This document shows positions 1-12,200 of a DNA stretch of 64,000 nt, in pieces; positions within the stretch are counted from its first letter, which is position 1, and each line of letters opens with the position of its first letter. The stretch covers positions 6,862,501-6,926,500 of the forward strand of contig OU015659.1 in the NCBI GenBank assembly GCA_907165275.2, in the 5' to 3' direction. Under the pieces are notes generated by a model. It did no database searches, had not been told where the DNA came from, and saw only the letters and a program-made list of their open reading frames with translations. A program made the position numbers and the translations under genes. The stretch is from Zygaena filipendulae (Eukaryota > Arthropoda > Insecta > Lepidoptera > Zygaenidae).

Positions 1-263
1 TCCGCCGTAATTTCGGAGTTCCCGCAGGAATTCTGGGAAATAGTAGGTACTCTATGTCCTTCTTTGTACCCGTGACAGTAGTTCACAGTGATTAACTGTT
101 CCCCGCATTAGTGCCGGAGTTCCCGCGGGAATTCCGGGATAAAAACTATCCTACCTTTTAAGTTTGACCATATTATAAAAGGTTACAAAATTTTATCAAA
201 ATTAGTTCAGTAGTTTGGGAGTCCAACGCAGACAAACAGCGTGACACGTGATTTATATATATA

Positions 264-770
264 CACACCGGCAGAATTAGCGGAACATAAAAAGGCAGAG
301 TATAGAAATAATTACGTATATACATATATTAAAACAAATTATTATCAGGCATGAAGTAATAAACTAATATGCATCTTATAACATCGACTTTAAGAAGTTT
401 TTAGTTAAATTTTATTAAAAGTAATCAAAATTAAAAAAAAATCTCTAGTTTGTGAGAACACAGACAATGTTGCAAATAAAAGTTGAATGACATAGGGGAA
501 ACACACGTTATTTATCGTTCATTTATTTAGTGTTAAAATCACAGTAATCTTTAATTTGCAATATTATTTGTGTGCCCACAAATTAGAGAAAAAGTGTTTT
601 TTTTTTATTATTATTTTAAATAAAATTTTATAATTTAATTACAAACTTTTAAAGTGTTAAAAGATGTATATTAATTTATTACTTCAAGTCTAATTATTAT
701 TTGTTTTAATATATATACGTAATTATTTCTATACTCTGCCTTTTTATGTTCCGCTAATTCTGCCGGTGTG
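264..770. mobile_element. MITE inside left palindrome arm
   Basis: It begins CACACCGGCAGAATTAGCGG and ends with the reverse complement of that string, giving terminal inverted repeats of about 50 bp. Flanks are TATA-rich on both sides, so a TA or TATA target duplication is possible. It is about 507 bp, AT-rich inside, with no coding potential. The superfamily is not certain. Confidence 0.65.
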
Positions 771-1307
771 TATATTAAGTTTGTTTTTAACATCGAAATA
801 ATAAGTATTACGTAGTTGTAAGTTGTACGTAGTACTTATCATTTACTTTTTTCCTACTTTTCGTCAGCGCTCGGCGGCGTTTCGAATGCGACTGAGACAC
901 ATCGGTTGGATCGTTTGCCTCCACACGTACCAATTTGGTTGGACGGTTGGCCTGTCGGGTGCGTCGGCGAGCCGACCACGTCCAACCGGTATTAATAATA
1001 ATTATGTTGGACCAACTACCCTATACACGTTCCGATTTGGTCGTGGTCGGGCGGTTGGATCCAACCAAGTTGGGTCGTCTGTTACTAGTATAATACTCGC
1101 CGACGCACCCGACCAGCCAACCGTCCAACCAAATTGGTACGTGTGGAGGCAAACGATCCAACCGATGTGTCTCAGTCGCATTCGAAACGCCGCCGAGCGC
1201 TGACGAAAAGTAGGTAAAAAGTAAAAACCATCGAAATGATAAGTACTACGTACAACTTACATCTACGTAATACTTATTATTTAAATGTTAAAAACAAACT
1301 TAATATA

Positions 1308-1812
1308 CACACCGGCAGAATTAGCGGAACATAAAAAGGCAGAGTATAGAAATAATTACATATATATATTAAAACAAATAATAATTAGACGTGAAGTAAT
1401 AAATTAATATACATCTTTTAACACTTTAAAAGTTTGTAATTAAATTATTAAATTTTATTTAAAATAATAATAAAAAAAACACTTTTTCTCTAATTTGTGG
1501 GCACACAAATAATGTTGCAAATTAAAGATTACTGTGATTTTAACACTAAATAAATGAACGATAAATAACGTGTGTTTCCCCTACGTCATTCAACTTTTAT
1601 TTGCAACATTGTCTGTGTTCTCACAAACTAGAGATTTTTTTTTAATTTTGATTACTTTTAATAAAATTTAACTAAAAACTTCTTAAAGTCGATGTTGTAA
1701 GATGCATATTAGTTTATTACTTCATGCCTGATAATAATATGTTTTAATATATGTATATACGTAATTATTTCTATACTCTGCCTTTTTATGTTCCGCTAAT
1801 TCTGCCGGTGTG
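1308..1812. mobile_element. MITE inside right palindrome arm (mirror copy)
   Basis: Same element as 264-770 in mirrored orientation: identical terminal inverted repeats and a near-identical interior. Its position relative to the palindrome axis matches that of the left copy, so both copies appear to descend from one insertion that preceded the inverted duplication. Confidence 0.65.
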
Positions 1813-2132
1813 TATATATACATATAAATCACGTGTCACGCTGTTTGTCCGCGATGGACTCCCAAACTACTGAACTAATTTTGATAAAATATTGTAACCT
1901 TTTATAATATGGTCAAACTTAAAAGGTAGGATAGTTTTTATCCCGGCATTCCCGCGGGAACTCCGGCACTAATGCGGGGAACAGTTAATCACTGTGAACT
2001 ACTGTCACGGGTACAAAGAAGGACATAGAGTACCTACTATTTCCCGGAATTCCTGTGGGAACTCCGAAATTACGGCGGATAAAATCGCGGGGGACAGCTA
2101 GTATTATTATAAATAAGTACGACGCGACGACG

Positions 2133-2327
2133 ATGGAGCAAAACTCTGAACGCGACATAACTGTGAAGTTATTAGAACTATATAAAGACTTTCCCTTTTT
2201 GTGGGATTTAACAAATAAAGATTACTTTAATAAAGAAATGAGAAATCAAGCTTATACAATTTTGTTTGAAAGTTTTAAGAGCAGGCGGCATGACGTCCGT
2301 ACACTTCTTCAGTGCATAGGCAAATGA
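2133..2327 (+). pseudogene. MADF-like domain fragment
   Basis: An ATG at 2133 opens 64 codons ending in TGA at 2325-2327. Residues ~11-45 resemble the first half of a MADF (Myb/SANT-like) domain: LLELYKDFPFLWDLTNKDY followed by an N-R-x-A-Y segment. MADF domains bind DNA and occur in insect transcription factors and as the accessory protein of PIF/Harbinger transposons. The second half of the domain is missing and the reading frame runs into non-homologous sequence, so this is either a first exon or, more likely, a relic. It lies directly outside the CTAG end of the palindrome. Confidence 0.45.
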
Positions 2328-2447
2328 CGGTTGGATGCCCAACCGTCGGTACGTCTGTAGCAATGTCGGAACGGTTGGCACGACGGCGGTAATTGGGTTG
2401 GATCCAACCAAGTTGGATCGTCTGTTACTAGTTTTATTTATATGGTA

Positions 2448-2678
2448 CTAGCTGTCCCGCGCGGTTTCACCCGCGATAATTTCGAAGTTCCTGCGGAATT
2501 GTTCCATATAAACTTTACAACCCCGTTTCATCCCGTTTGAATTTTCAAAGTCCTTTCTTATCGAATACCTACGTCATACAAAGAACACACTTTCCAAGTT
2601 TCAGGTCTCTACGATCAGCAGTTTAGGCTGTGCGTTGATCCATCAGTCATTCAGGACAAAGCATTTTATATGTATAGA
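2448..2678 (-). mobile_element. Helitron-like non-autonomous element
   Basis: Read on the minus strand the element starts TCTATACATATAAAATGC and ends with a GC hairpin and CTAG, flanked by A on the 5' side and T on the 3' side, as expected for Helitron insertion. It is 231 bp. Its sequence about the middle (GTCCTGAATGACTG) recurs at 8430 and 41350. Confidence 0.65.
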
Positions 2679-3182
2679 TGATGGAAGCTTATGGGATGAA
2701 GTTACAGCACCAATTTGGGTAGTGCGAGTTTACTACTTACTAGCTAGCTAGTATCTACTAGTAGCGTTAATTTCATAGTTACCTCGGCATTCCGGGATAA
2801 AAAGTGGGTATTTTATACCCTTGTCAACGTATATGCAAAATTTCATGAAGTTCGATCAAGAAAGCGTAACACTGACATTCGCGTTTATAATGGGTTCAAC
2901 CGAGTTTATGTTATTTTTTGGGTGGATTTAAGGAATAGAGAAATATGTCAAGACATTTATGTAGCGAATGACATTGATGAGGAATTTTTTTACTTTTTGA
3001 ATCCTAATTAATAAAAAAAAATTAATTTCAACTTCAATTTGATGGCGTCAGTAACTAACTTGAAAGCGAAATTGTACACGCGGTTCGCATACGTATGGTT
3101 GTGAAAACTCGCAGCTTGTCATGAGTGGAGTGTAGACAGCGGCGAGGCAGTAAAGCGGTGCGACTCGTGAGTCATCATTCAC

Positions 3183-3286
3183 CTGAATGTTGACACCCAT
3201 CGGTACGCCCTGCGGCTCCTCGTCGTGGACGACCTTGAGCAGTGCATCGTTGTACTCGGAGTCGATGCCGTCCTTTTTTGTCAACT
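3183..3286 (-). CDS. ABCA exon 9
   Basis: Acceptor ATTTCAG, donor GTGAAT; 2 nt plus 34 codons. Encodes the linker ending DEEPQGVPMGVNIQ, which in ABCA proteins leads into the first ATPase domain. The frame stays open to 3048, but the homology stops at 3183, so the GTGAAT donor is preferred. The next exon must lie left of position 1. Confidence 0.78.
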
Positions 3287-6200
3287 CTGAAATATGTTAA
3301 TCGTATTAGAATTGCTTTAATGTCATTTTTTAAATCCATTCAAATTACAAAAGTATAGGTATGATGTAAATAATTATAAATACTTTTAAATTACAATACA
3401 ATTATTGTAGAGTTGGGGTTTTGTATAGTTACTATTGTTTTAATTTCGTATTATAGGTACCTACTTATGTATTTTACAGATTGGGTGTTCCTCACTATAT
3501 TTTTTACCCGCTTTAATTCAGAATTGACTCGGGTTTATTTAATTGGTTAAAATATTTTTTTTAAATAAATATAGGGCTTTTTCTTGGAATACCCAGACCA
3601 CAGGTAATATAATACTATACTAGTCCCAGACTTAAATTATTCGTAAGACGTACATATGTATAGGTCTCAGACCAAATAAAAACTAAAGACGGAACGTGTA
3701 GAACAAACAAGTGAAGTCAGGAAAAACATACATACAATCGAACATAGAACCTCCTCCTTTTTGGAAGTAGGTTTAAAAGACACCACGCCGTGCACGTACA
3801 CAGAAACACGCACACACTTACAAGAAAAAGACACCATACCTGGGAATCGTTGTGGCACTTTCCTAAGCTCCCGCGGGAATTCCGGGATAAAAGTACCCTA
3901 TGTCCTTCTGTGTAGGTACCCCTGACAACGTGCATGCCAAATTTCATCCAAATCCGTTCAGCCGTTTTTGCGTGATTGAGTAAACGTATGCGAGGATGAG
4001 GGCTCGAAATCGCATTTTCATCCGACTTGCTTCAAATTTATCGTCACTGCTCAGCTCCTATGTGTCTTAGCGTTATGTTATATAAACTATAACCTGCCCA
4101 GGAGTATGGACTACAATCGTACCAAGTTTGGTTAAAATCCCTTCAGTAGTTTTTTATCCATGCATACATACAGACAGACAGACAGACAGACAGAAAAAAA
4201 TTACCTGATTGCATTTTTGGCATCAGTATCGACCACCATTCATCCTCCAATATTAATTTTGAATATATATTCAATGTACAGAATTGACCTCTCTACAATT
4301 TTATCATAAGTATAGATATAGATTATGTAAAATGTCCGGCATGAGTGCATGACTGATCTTTTTCTGACCGTAACACTGGTCGAAAGTGAAAGGGGAAGGA
4401 AAGCAGGTTAAACGGGCAGATATCTGTTTGGCACATAGTACGATTCATAAATCAAGGTTTATCGAATTAGTAAGTAGTTACGTACTATTGATACGCAGAC
4501 ATAAAAAAAAACATCTTTAGAACACCAAAACTTGGTCTAGCATCAGTTTTAAATTTTACGAGTATACCTAGTGGAGACGCAGTGGTCACTATGCCTCTCT
4601 TTATCAGAAAGTTCCGGGTTCGATTCATGGTGCGGATGGATTTTGCGTGTTATAGATATTTCTAATATACTAGCTGGTGCCCGCGGTTTCACCCGCGTGA
4701 GTTTCGTGATTCCCGCAAGAACTCTTATATCAGGAACCTTTGCGAACGCAGGCAGAAAAACCCGCCAAAGTTTCATCACAATCAGACCAATGGTTTAGGA
4801 ACGCATAGACGACAAACATACAAACATTATGTTATCGAACTCCTCCGAAACCGAATTTTAAGAAATTTTCTGTGTATATTTGGTAGATCTGAGAATAGGT
4901 CGGAAATTTTCGTATTGAAATTTACTATGGAAGCATTTTAGAACCCGTTGAGAACCCGTTTTAGAACCTGTTGAGAATTTTACTATGGAAATGACAGGCA
5001 TTGCCATGGCAAATTTTTCAAGTGTTAGTAAAGACGGGCACTAAAATGTGTCCATAGTAAATTTCAATACGAAAATTTCACCGTGTAGGTTATTTTTTAT
5101 AACCCAGAAACAGAAGAGAACCCAGAGTTTTTTTTTTGGACAAAATTTACTTTCGAGTTCCTGTGGGAATTTCGAAACTCACACGGGTGAAACCGCGGGG
5201 CACAGCTAGTATATTATAATAATAAGCAATGTTTGTTTGTTTGTATTTTGTGCGCTACACAGTTACATACACAGTTCATCCGACCGCGATAAAACTATGT
5301 TAACTTGCCTTGCCTGGCGAAGGTTGTAACTTGTAGCCATAGTAAATAAGAAGTTTCTGCGGGAATTCCGAAACTCGCACGCTAGTACAGCGAATATATA
5401 AAAATATGTAGTATGTATATATATAGGTAGGTACCCCGTTTGCTTGGTTTCCACGATACAAGCGTATAGCATAATCTGAGTGTTGTGAATATAACTATTG
5501 TAACTATAAATAGGTACTATTTTTTAATTAACATGAATTTACATTTTAATTTAATAACAAATAAGTAGGTAACTCTTCATTGTTGTGTTGTTCAAAGTTT
5601 CATATAGAACAATTTAATCTCTAAAGTCAATACATAAATAGTACCTAACTATTAAAATCAACATTAATTTATTCACACAAAAAATAATAATAATTTAATT
5701 AATTTCATGATGGTATGCGCGTCCTAAAAATATTCGGGAAATCTCAAAACTCGTACGCAAGTTTAACATAATAATACCTACTATGCTGAGTCTAGTCGAA
5801 TTCAGGTTTTCTTTTACACGCGAATACCTACTTGTACGTATTTATTATCATCGTATTGTAGGTAGGTATTAGCTATGTGTATTGTGTAGCTCTAGCACAT
5901 TATGCAGTTATTGTTAGCCACGTGTACACCTACCTACCCAGCTCAGGGACGATTCTACTCGCGCAAAACACAAAATCGCAACGATCGCTTATCTGCATAT
6001 TTAGGGCTCTACCAACATAGGTAGGTCCCCGACTCACATACGCCCCTCCGCCATGGTACGCACTGCCATGTGCGTCCTTGCGCGCGAGCATGGAATGGCA
6101 ACAAGCCATGGAACTGCGTGCCGCAGCTGGAGCTCCGCACTAATGTGCAGAACTCAGTGATCCGGACTTGAGAGTCGAGGCGCTGGACGAGTTTGTCCCT

Positions 6201-9200
6201 GCCGGGCAGGCAGCAAGAGAAGGCCTAGTTGGTACATCAATACACGCAAACTAGCTTTAAACCGATCCGGTCGTCGCTGCAGAGACCCTTATCGATGTAG
6301 GAGTGGTGCTGCTGTGCGAGTAGAATTTGGCCCCTGTACGTTCAATTCACGCAGTCATGCCGTGACGTCGACTCCAGTAGTCGGTGCGTAGTTTGACGAC
6401 ATTCCCTCGTTTGTTTCTCGTAGTTTGTTATTGTAATGTGTAGGTATATTAATTGGCTACGAGCAAGCTGGAGGATAGAATTACCTGCTACCAAAACGTA
6501 AATTTTTAAAACCAACGAAGTTCAACCAGTGCCTTTTATAGTAGTAAAGAAACCAACAACTACCCAACCTACTTATTAATGCTAATTAATTTTAATCGGG
6601 TCAAGGCTACGGTAACCGCGGAAAGTAATCGATGCAGTACCTAGTATTTGTTCAATGACGACTGTCAACCGACAACCAACGAGAAATATTGAACAAAAAA
6701 TGTCACACAATACAAATATATACATACATAAGAATCTTCTCAAATTCTATAATTAGCTAGGCGGTAGCTCCCGTCCTTGTCGCGACTCTACCCAAACAAA
6801 CCATTAGCCAGCATCGTCAAATATACTAGATCTATGTTTGTAAATGAGAACGCACACATACCTAGCTATTCTAAGAAGCACTCTCAAACATAATTTTTTC
6901 GGCGGGAATCGAAGATGGCGGTTTCTTAATTTTTTTTACTCGATAAAAATCGTAAAATTGTCTTGTTTTTTAGGGTGCTGTATAGGACAGGAAGTTTTGT
7001 AGTGGCAGTTTTTTTACGGGCGCATGAAGGTACATTTGACGTTTCGAACAGATTTTTTTGCTTGCGTCAAGAGCTCCGAAGAAGATGTTATACTCTATCA
7101 CCATAAATTGCAATTTCAAACCGTACAACAATGCACGCAATGCCAGAAATACATTCATTATTTTACTCAAAACTGACAGCGCATTATTGTTGCATTATGT
7201 AAGTATGCGATAATTCGAAGAAAAAAAAGCGGTCAAGTGCGAGTCGGACTCGCCCACGAAGGGTTCCGTAGCAGCAAGTAACATCCTACTAATATTATAA
7301 ATGTGAAAGATGTGGATGTTTGGATGTTTGTTACAAAAGCATTACATATTGAACGCTTATAATTAAGAAAATATTAATGAATCTAGTTATTAAATTAAAG
7401 GTAAAACTTTATCAGTAGGGATCAATTACTTTGAAGATTGAATAATTATAAAAAATGATATAGTGGAATGGGATAAATCATGCCAAATAGGCAAAATGGA
7501 ACAGTTTATTTGTTAGTTGATAGTAGCAAATAATGATAGGTAAGTAGTTCATCATGTTTTGCCAATTAAACATTCATTGTTGTCATCGTAAATAATTTAT
7601 TGCAATGCTTAGGCATCTGCTGTATACCTACCTACCAAGTGAACTTTGATCACACTTAAATTGACAAAGGGGCTAGTCACTTTATTTAATATTCAATTAA
7701 AGCTTCCGTATTCGAACATCTTATGCGTGAAAAGGAATACACTATATGGATGACATAAGCCCATTATTCTCTCTGAAAGGATCTTGGCTAATTCCATGTT
7801 TCATGATAAAAGTATCGCTAGTGGGCGGCTCGTACACGCAATATTGTGTGCGTCAATACACACTGGTCACGAGGTCCAATGTCTGAATTGTGTCGCCATC
7901 GACTGTGTTAGCTGTACCGCTGATATCGAATTGAGTATAATAATTCATTACTGATGAATTCAACTATAAGCTATGCTAGCTATATTCCACAGTTGGAGGG
8001 GAACAAAATTGGGTAAATGTCTATGATTCGTATTAATAAATGCCACTCAAGAATCTTTATGTTTGTGTGCTGCCTTTACATGCTCCCAGTTCCCACTCCA
8101 CTGGACTAGAGATCTATCCTTACGTAGGGTGTTTGGGCTATAAGGTGCTAATTAAGCATAAGCATGCGTTAATCTTTATTCGTATTAAAACAGGATAGAT
8201 AAGAATCTAGGCTGATTCGAACCGCCATCTTTTGAATAGGTAAGAGGCGAGAATTACAACACCTACCTATAGGCTACCACGACTTGCCCTTCAACGACAT
8301 AGTTCATCGTGTCTTTTTATTAATAACCGTAATTTATGGCCCGTTTTTTTTTGTTGATTAGTTGGGAAATCCGATAACCATGACTTATCTATCTACATAT
8401 TATCTTCTATACATGTAAAATTCTTTGTCCTGAATGACTGACTGACAGATCAACGCACAGCCTAAACCGCTGATCGTAGAGACCTGAAATTTTGAGGGTG
8501 TGTTCTTTGTATGACGTGGGCATCCGTTGATAAAGGATTTTTCGAAATTCTGCCCCTAAGGGAGGTAGTTTGTATGGGACAATTCCGCAGGAACTCCCCA
8601 ATTATCGCGGGTGTAATCGCACGGGACAGCTAACCTATATTTATACAAGCAGAAACTGCCTGTCGGATCGATCAACGCACAGCTCAAACCGCTGGGTCTA
8701 GAAGCGAGTCTGATTTTCGAAGCCCACTATCATTCAATGTTTGTCCTCTGTAGTCAATCTAAATTTTATTCGACTAAAAAGTTAAATATAAAAAATAAAA
8801 ACTCACCAGCAACTTTATTCTTGTTGGGCATCCAGTAACTCTTAGTGAATGGGAAGTACCACGGCAGCGGCACTCCGAATGCACCCGGTCTGATTTTCTC
8901 CACATACATTGCGATCAGCATGTACAGTACGGTGTCGAGGATCATTATGAGGACCAGGTGGCCCGGCTGGAACTGGTCGTGGTAAGAGATTGGTTTGAAG
9001 AGGTCGCTCCATTGGAGACCTGCGCACAGTAAATAAGGATAAACTAATTATGTACACCATATAAGCAAGAACGATTTGACATACGATCGATCAGTGATCA
9101 CACAAGTCGTGGGCATTTTGCAGGATCAAGGACATTGAGATTCGTTTTACATCAATGATCGATGGTAATTGATAACTAATAATAGGTAAAGTAATTTGAA

Positions 9201-12200
9201 AAAAAAAAAAAAAACAAAAAAAAAGACTAGTGTGTAACACAAAAAATACAAACTTTTTTAATCTTGAGTTTTTGCCCGTAGTACGTTTCAGTTGTTTACC
9301 GAACCAAGAATTATTTTTTTGTAAATATAATTTATGTGAATAGTAAGTCAATGACGACACTGGAAGTTCCCCTCTCCTTTCCCTTCCGTCTTCTTCACAA
9401 AAGTAATCTTTTATCATCAATGTATTCAACGAAAATATCTCAATATCTACGTTATCAGTTACCAAATGTCAAAAAATTTAAATATCTAAAAAGATAATAG
9501 CGTTATAGTTTTGTCCTTCATTTTTTTACAATAAAGCAGAATTTTTAGTAGAAATTATCTATTTTCGTTATTAACTGATGTTCCGTTTCGTCGTCGTCAC
9601 CATAAGACTATGGACTCTTACCGCCGCACTTAGTCGACTTTAATAATTGCTAAGTTAAGTATAGATTTTTAAAACAAAGCTGCCGCAATCAGACAATTTT
9701 AATAAATTAATGTTAATTGGCATTTAACTAATTACTTACATTTTTTCATTAATTACATCTTATTAAATGCCAATTAACATTAATTTAGTTGAAAGTCTCT
9801 GATTGCCGCAGTTTTGTTTTAAAAATCTATACTTAACTAAGTAATCATTAAAGTCGACTCTGAGTGCGGCCGTTAAAGTATTAAAAGATTCATATGCGAT
9901 TGTATTCTTACCTCGGGACGTTCCCTCGCTTATGACGATCATCTGGAAGGCATACCCCATGGCTGTGTTGGATATCAAGCTGAGTATTAGCTTCGTCCGG
10001 AGACTGATGTCTTCGTAGAGCACTTGCGTCAGCATGAACACGGAGTATGAAGCGAACCAGGCGAGGCCCATGAACGATGCCGCCGTGTTGGCTGCAAAAA
10101 ACAACGTGGATGATAAACTGGTAACAATTAGTCCCCTTAGACAAAAACAATTTGCCGTAAATGCCGACAGAAACACTAAAATGTATGGAAATGACATGGA
10201 CTTGAGAAATGTCCGTTGAGATCTGCCATGGGTGCTAAGACGTAAGCGCGAGCGGAAAAAGCTTAGATTTTGTCTAATCATAAGACAAACTGTAAGTTTT
10301 AAGCGTAGAAAAAAAAATTGTACTAGTTGTGTCCGCCGTTTCACCCGCGTGAGTATCGGAATTCCCGAAGGACTTCCAATTTTCTTTAATACAAATGAAA
10401 ATCCATTGCGTAGTTTTAAATATCAAAGCATATATAGGGACAGACAGGTAGCGGGAAGCGACTTTGTTTTATACTACACTAGCTGTGCCCAGCGGTTTCA
10501 CCCGCGTGAGTTGCGGAATTCCCAAAGGAAGTCCAAAGTAGTCTAATTTACTCCTTATAACATCAACTAATTAGCGGTGAAAGTACCGTCAAAATAAAAC
10601 TTTTTCGGAGATTAGGAATTCTCGCAGGAACTCAGGAATGTGTTCTCGAATCAAGTGCAGTTTTAAACGGGCTCTGTTGCACACTCTGTAAATGTGTGCT
10701 CCTTGCGGACCCTTCTTATTTAGTTTTGTATTTTTATTTGGACCGAGCTTTCAATCAATATTATTATTATTATTTTCTAAATTTTGTATTCAAATAGTAT
10801 AAATTTTATTTGGAAATCGAAAGCAGTTTGCACCTGTTAGTATAGTGACACTTATCCTATTATTTGATGCTAATTTGTTTTTTTACTGTAAGTGTTAGTG
10901 TTTACTATGTTGGTGTAACTTTTAAATAAATAAGTGAACTCCAAACTTAATTTATTCTTCTTCTCCTTACAATCTATACCTACTTACATATAATAAAATG
11001 GTAACAGGTCGATGTCTGTACATGGGAGACAAATAAGAAAAAATAAATTTAGGCGACTCTATGAGTGATATAGAAGCCAAAAATACAGTTTTTAGAATTG
11101 TCTGGCTGTCTGTCCATCTGTATGTTTGTATTCGTGCTACGCACAAACTGGGCACCAAATTGGATGCGGTTTTTTTGTTGTATTGCTAAGGGTCTAAGTC
11201 AGATACTCATGTTTCGATTTTTTCGGAATTCCATCTGGAACTCGAGATATTAAAAAAAAATGCTGGTCATCCTACATTAGTAGTAATAGTATTAACTATT
11301 AATGTGAAAGTGTGGATGTTTGGATGTTTGATGTTTGTTACTCAATCACGCAAAAACGGCTGAACTGATTTGAATGAAATTTGGCATACACGTTGTCAGG
11401 GGTACAGAGAAGGACAAAGGGTACTCTTTATCCCGGAATTCCCGCGGGAACTCCGAAATTACCGCAGGTGAAACCGCGGGGCACGGCTAGTAAGTAATAA
11501 ATAAAAGAAAAAAAGAATTAGCGATATTGGTCCAGCCGTTCACGCGTGATGCCGTGACCAAGGGAAATAGGGATTCATGTTTATAAACTTATACCTAATA
11601 CATATGTAGTCGCAAACTTTAGGTAGGTATAGTTTAACGCCGTATTCAGGGACATAATATAATCATTAAAACAGTTCGATTTTCAAAGACTTACTAATTT
11701 AGAAAATTTCATCAAATGACTCTATGACGTGCGGCGGTCACTTAAATGTAATTTGAATTTATAAAACTGTCACAAGCGATCAGTTTTACCGAGGCTGTAA
11801 GGTCTATTAACGTAGGTACGTAATTTGTTGTCCTATTAATTATTTTTAAATTACACGTACCTAAGTTTCTTAAAACAAACTATTTTGTAGGATTCTAGGA
11901 GTGCTCCCTTTTGACACGAGTTACGTGCAAAATAATACCAATTAAACATAACAAATTGGTTATATTGGGAAATTAGTAGATAATTTTTTGTGCAAAATTT
12001 CTAGCAGTAGTAACTAAATTGAATTCAAACTATCATTTAGAGGTAGAAACGAGACATCAGTTCAAGGACTTTTAAAAAACGCAGAGAAAAGCCGCGTGAC
12101 CTACAACAGATTAAACTTACTAGTTACTTAATTTGAAAATCAAATCTAAGGTCACGTTATCGTTGTTCGATAAAGATATTGCTCTACAATTAGTGATACC

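Larger units (their letters stand above)
1..2101. mobile_element. Large palindrome with Helitron-like 3' ends (left end cut by window)
   Basis: The first ~973 bases recur in reverse complement at ~1096-2079, with about 120 unpaired bases between the arms. The right end shows the Helitron-like 3' signature: a GC-rich hairpin followed by GACAGCTAG at 2093-2101. The left arm starts a few bases inside the matching end, so the CTAG on that side is just outside the window. Arms differ by only a few substitutions and small indels. Each arm carries the same MITE at a mirrored position, which points to inverted duplication of one arm rather than two independent insertions. No transposase or Rep/helicase ORF is present. 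An assembly artefact cannot be excluded from sequence alone. Confidence 0.75.
3287..8806. other. ABCA intron 8: repeat-filled, no gene seen
   Basis: No credible coding exon was found on either strand. Contents that can be recognised are Helitron-like fragments (3867-3985, 4670-5209, 5335-5385, 8403-8633), SINE pieces (4571-4650, 5418-5490), a GACA microsatellite near 4170-4195, a GC-rich element at 5944-6336, and a fragment starting GGTCAAGTGCGAGTCGGACT near 7231 that recurs at 58818. The rest is AT-rich and unassigned. Confidence 0.6.

Noticed and set aside
823..1203. 126-codon open frame in the palindrome centre
   Set aside because: It spans both arms and the spacer, so its two halves are reverse complements of each other; no domain is recognisable.
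3048..3182. Extension of ABCA exon 9 to the stop at 3048
   Set aside because: ABCA similarity stops at GVNIQ where a GTGAAT donor lies; the extension would end the protein before its ATPase domains.
9763..10344. 193-codon minus-strand open frame as a single gene
   Set aside because: Only 9912-10091 matches the ABCA family and has splice sites on both sides; the rest is intron and MITE sequence read through.
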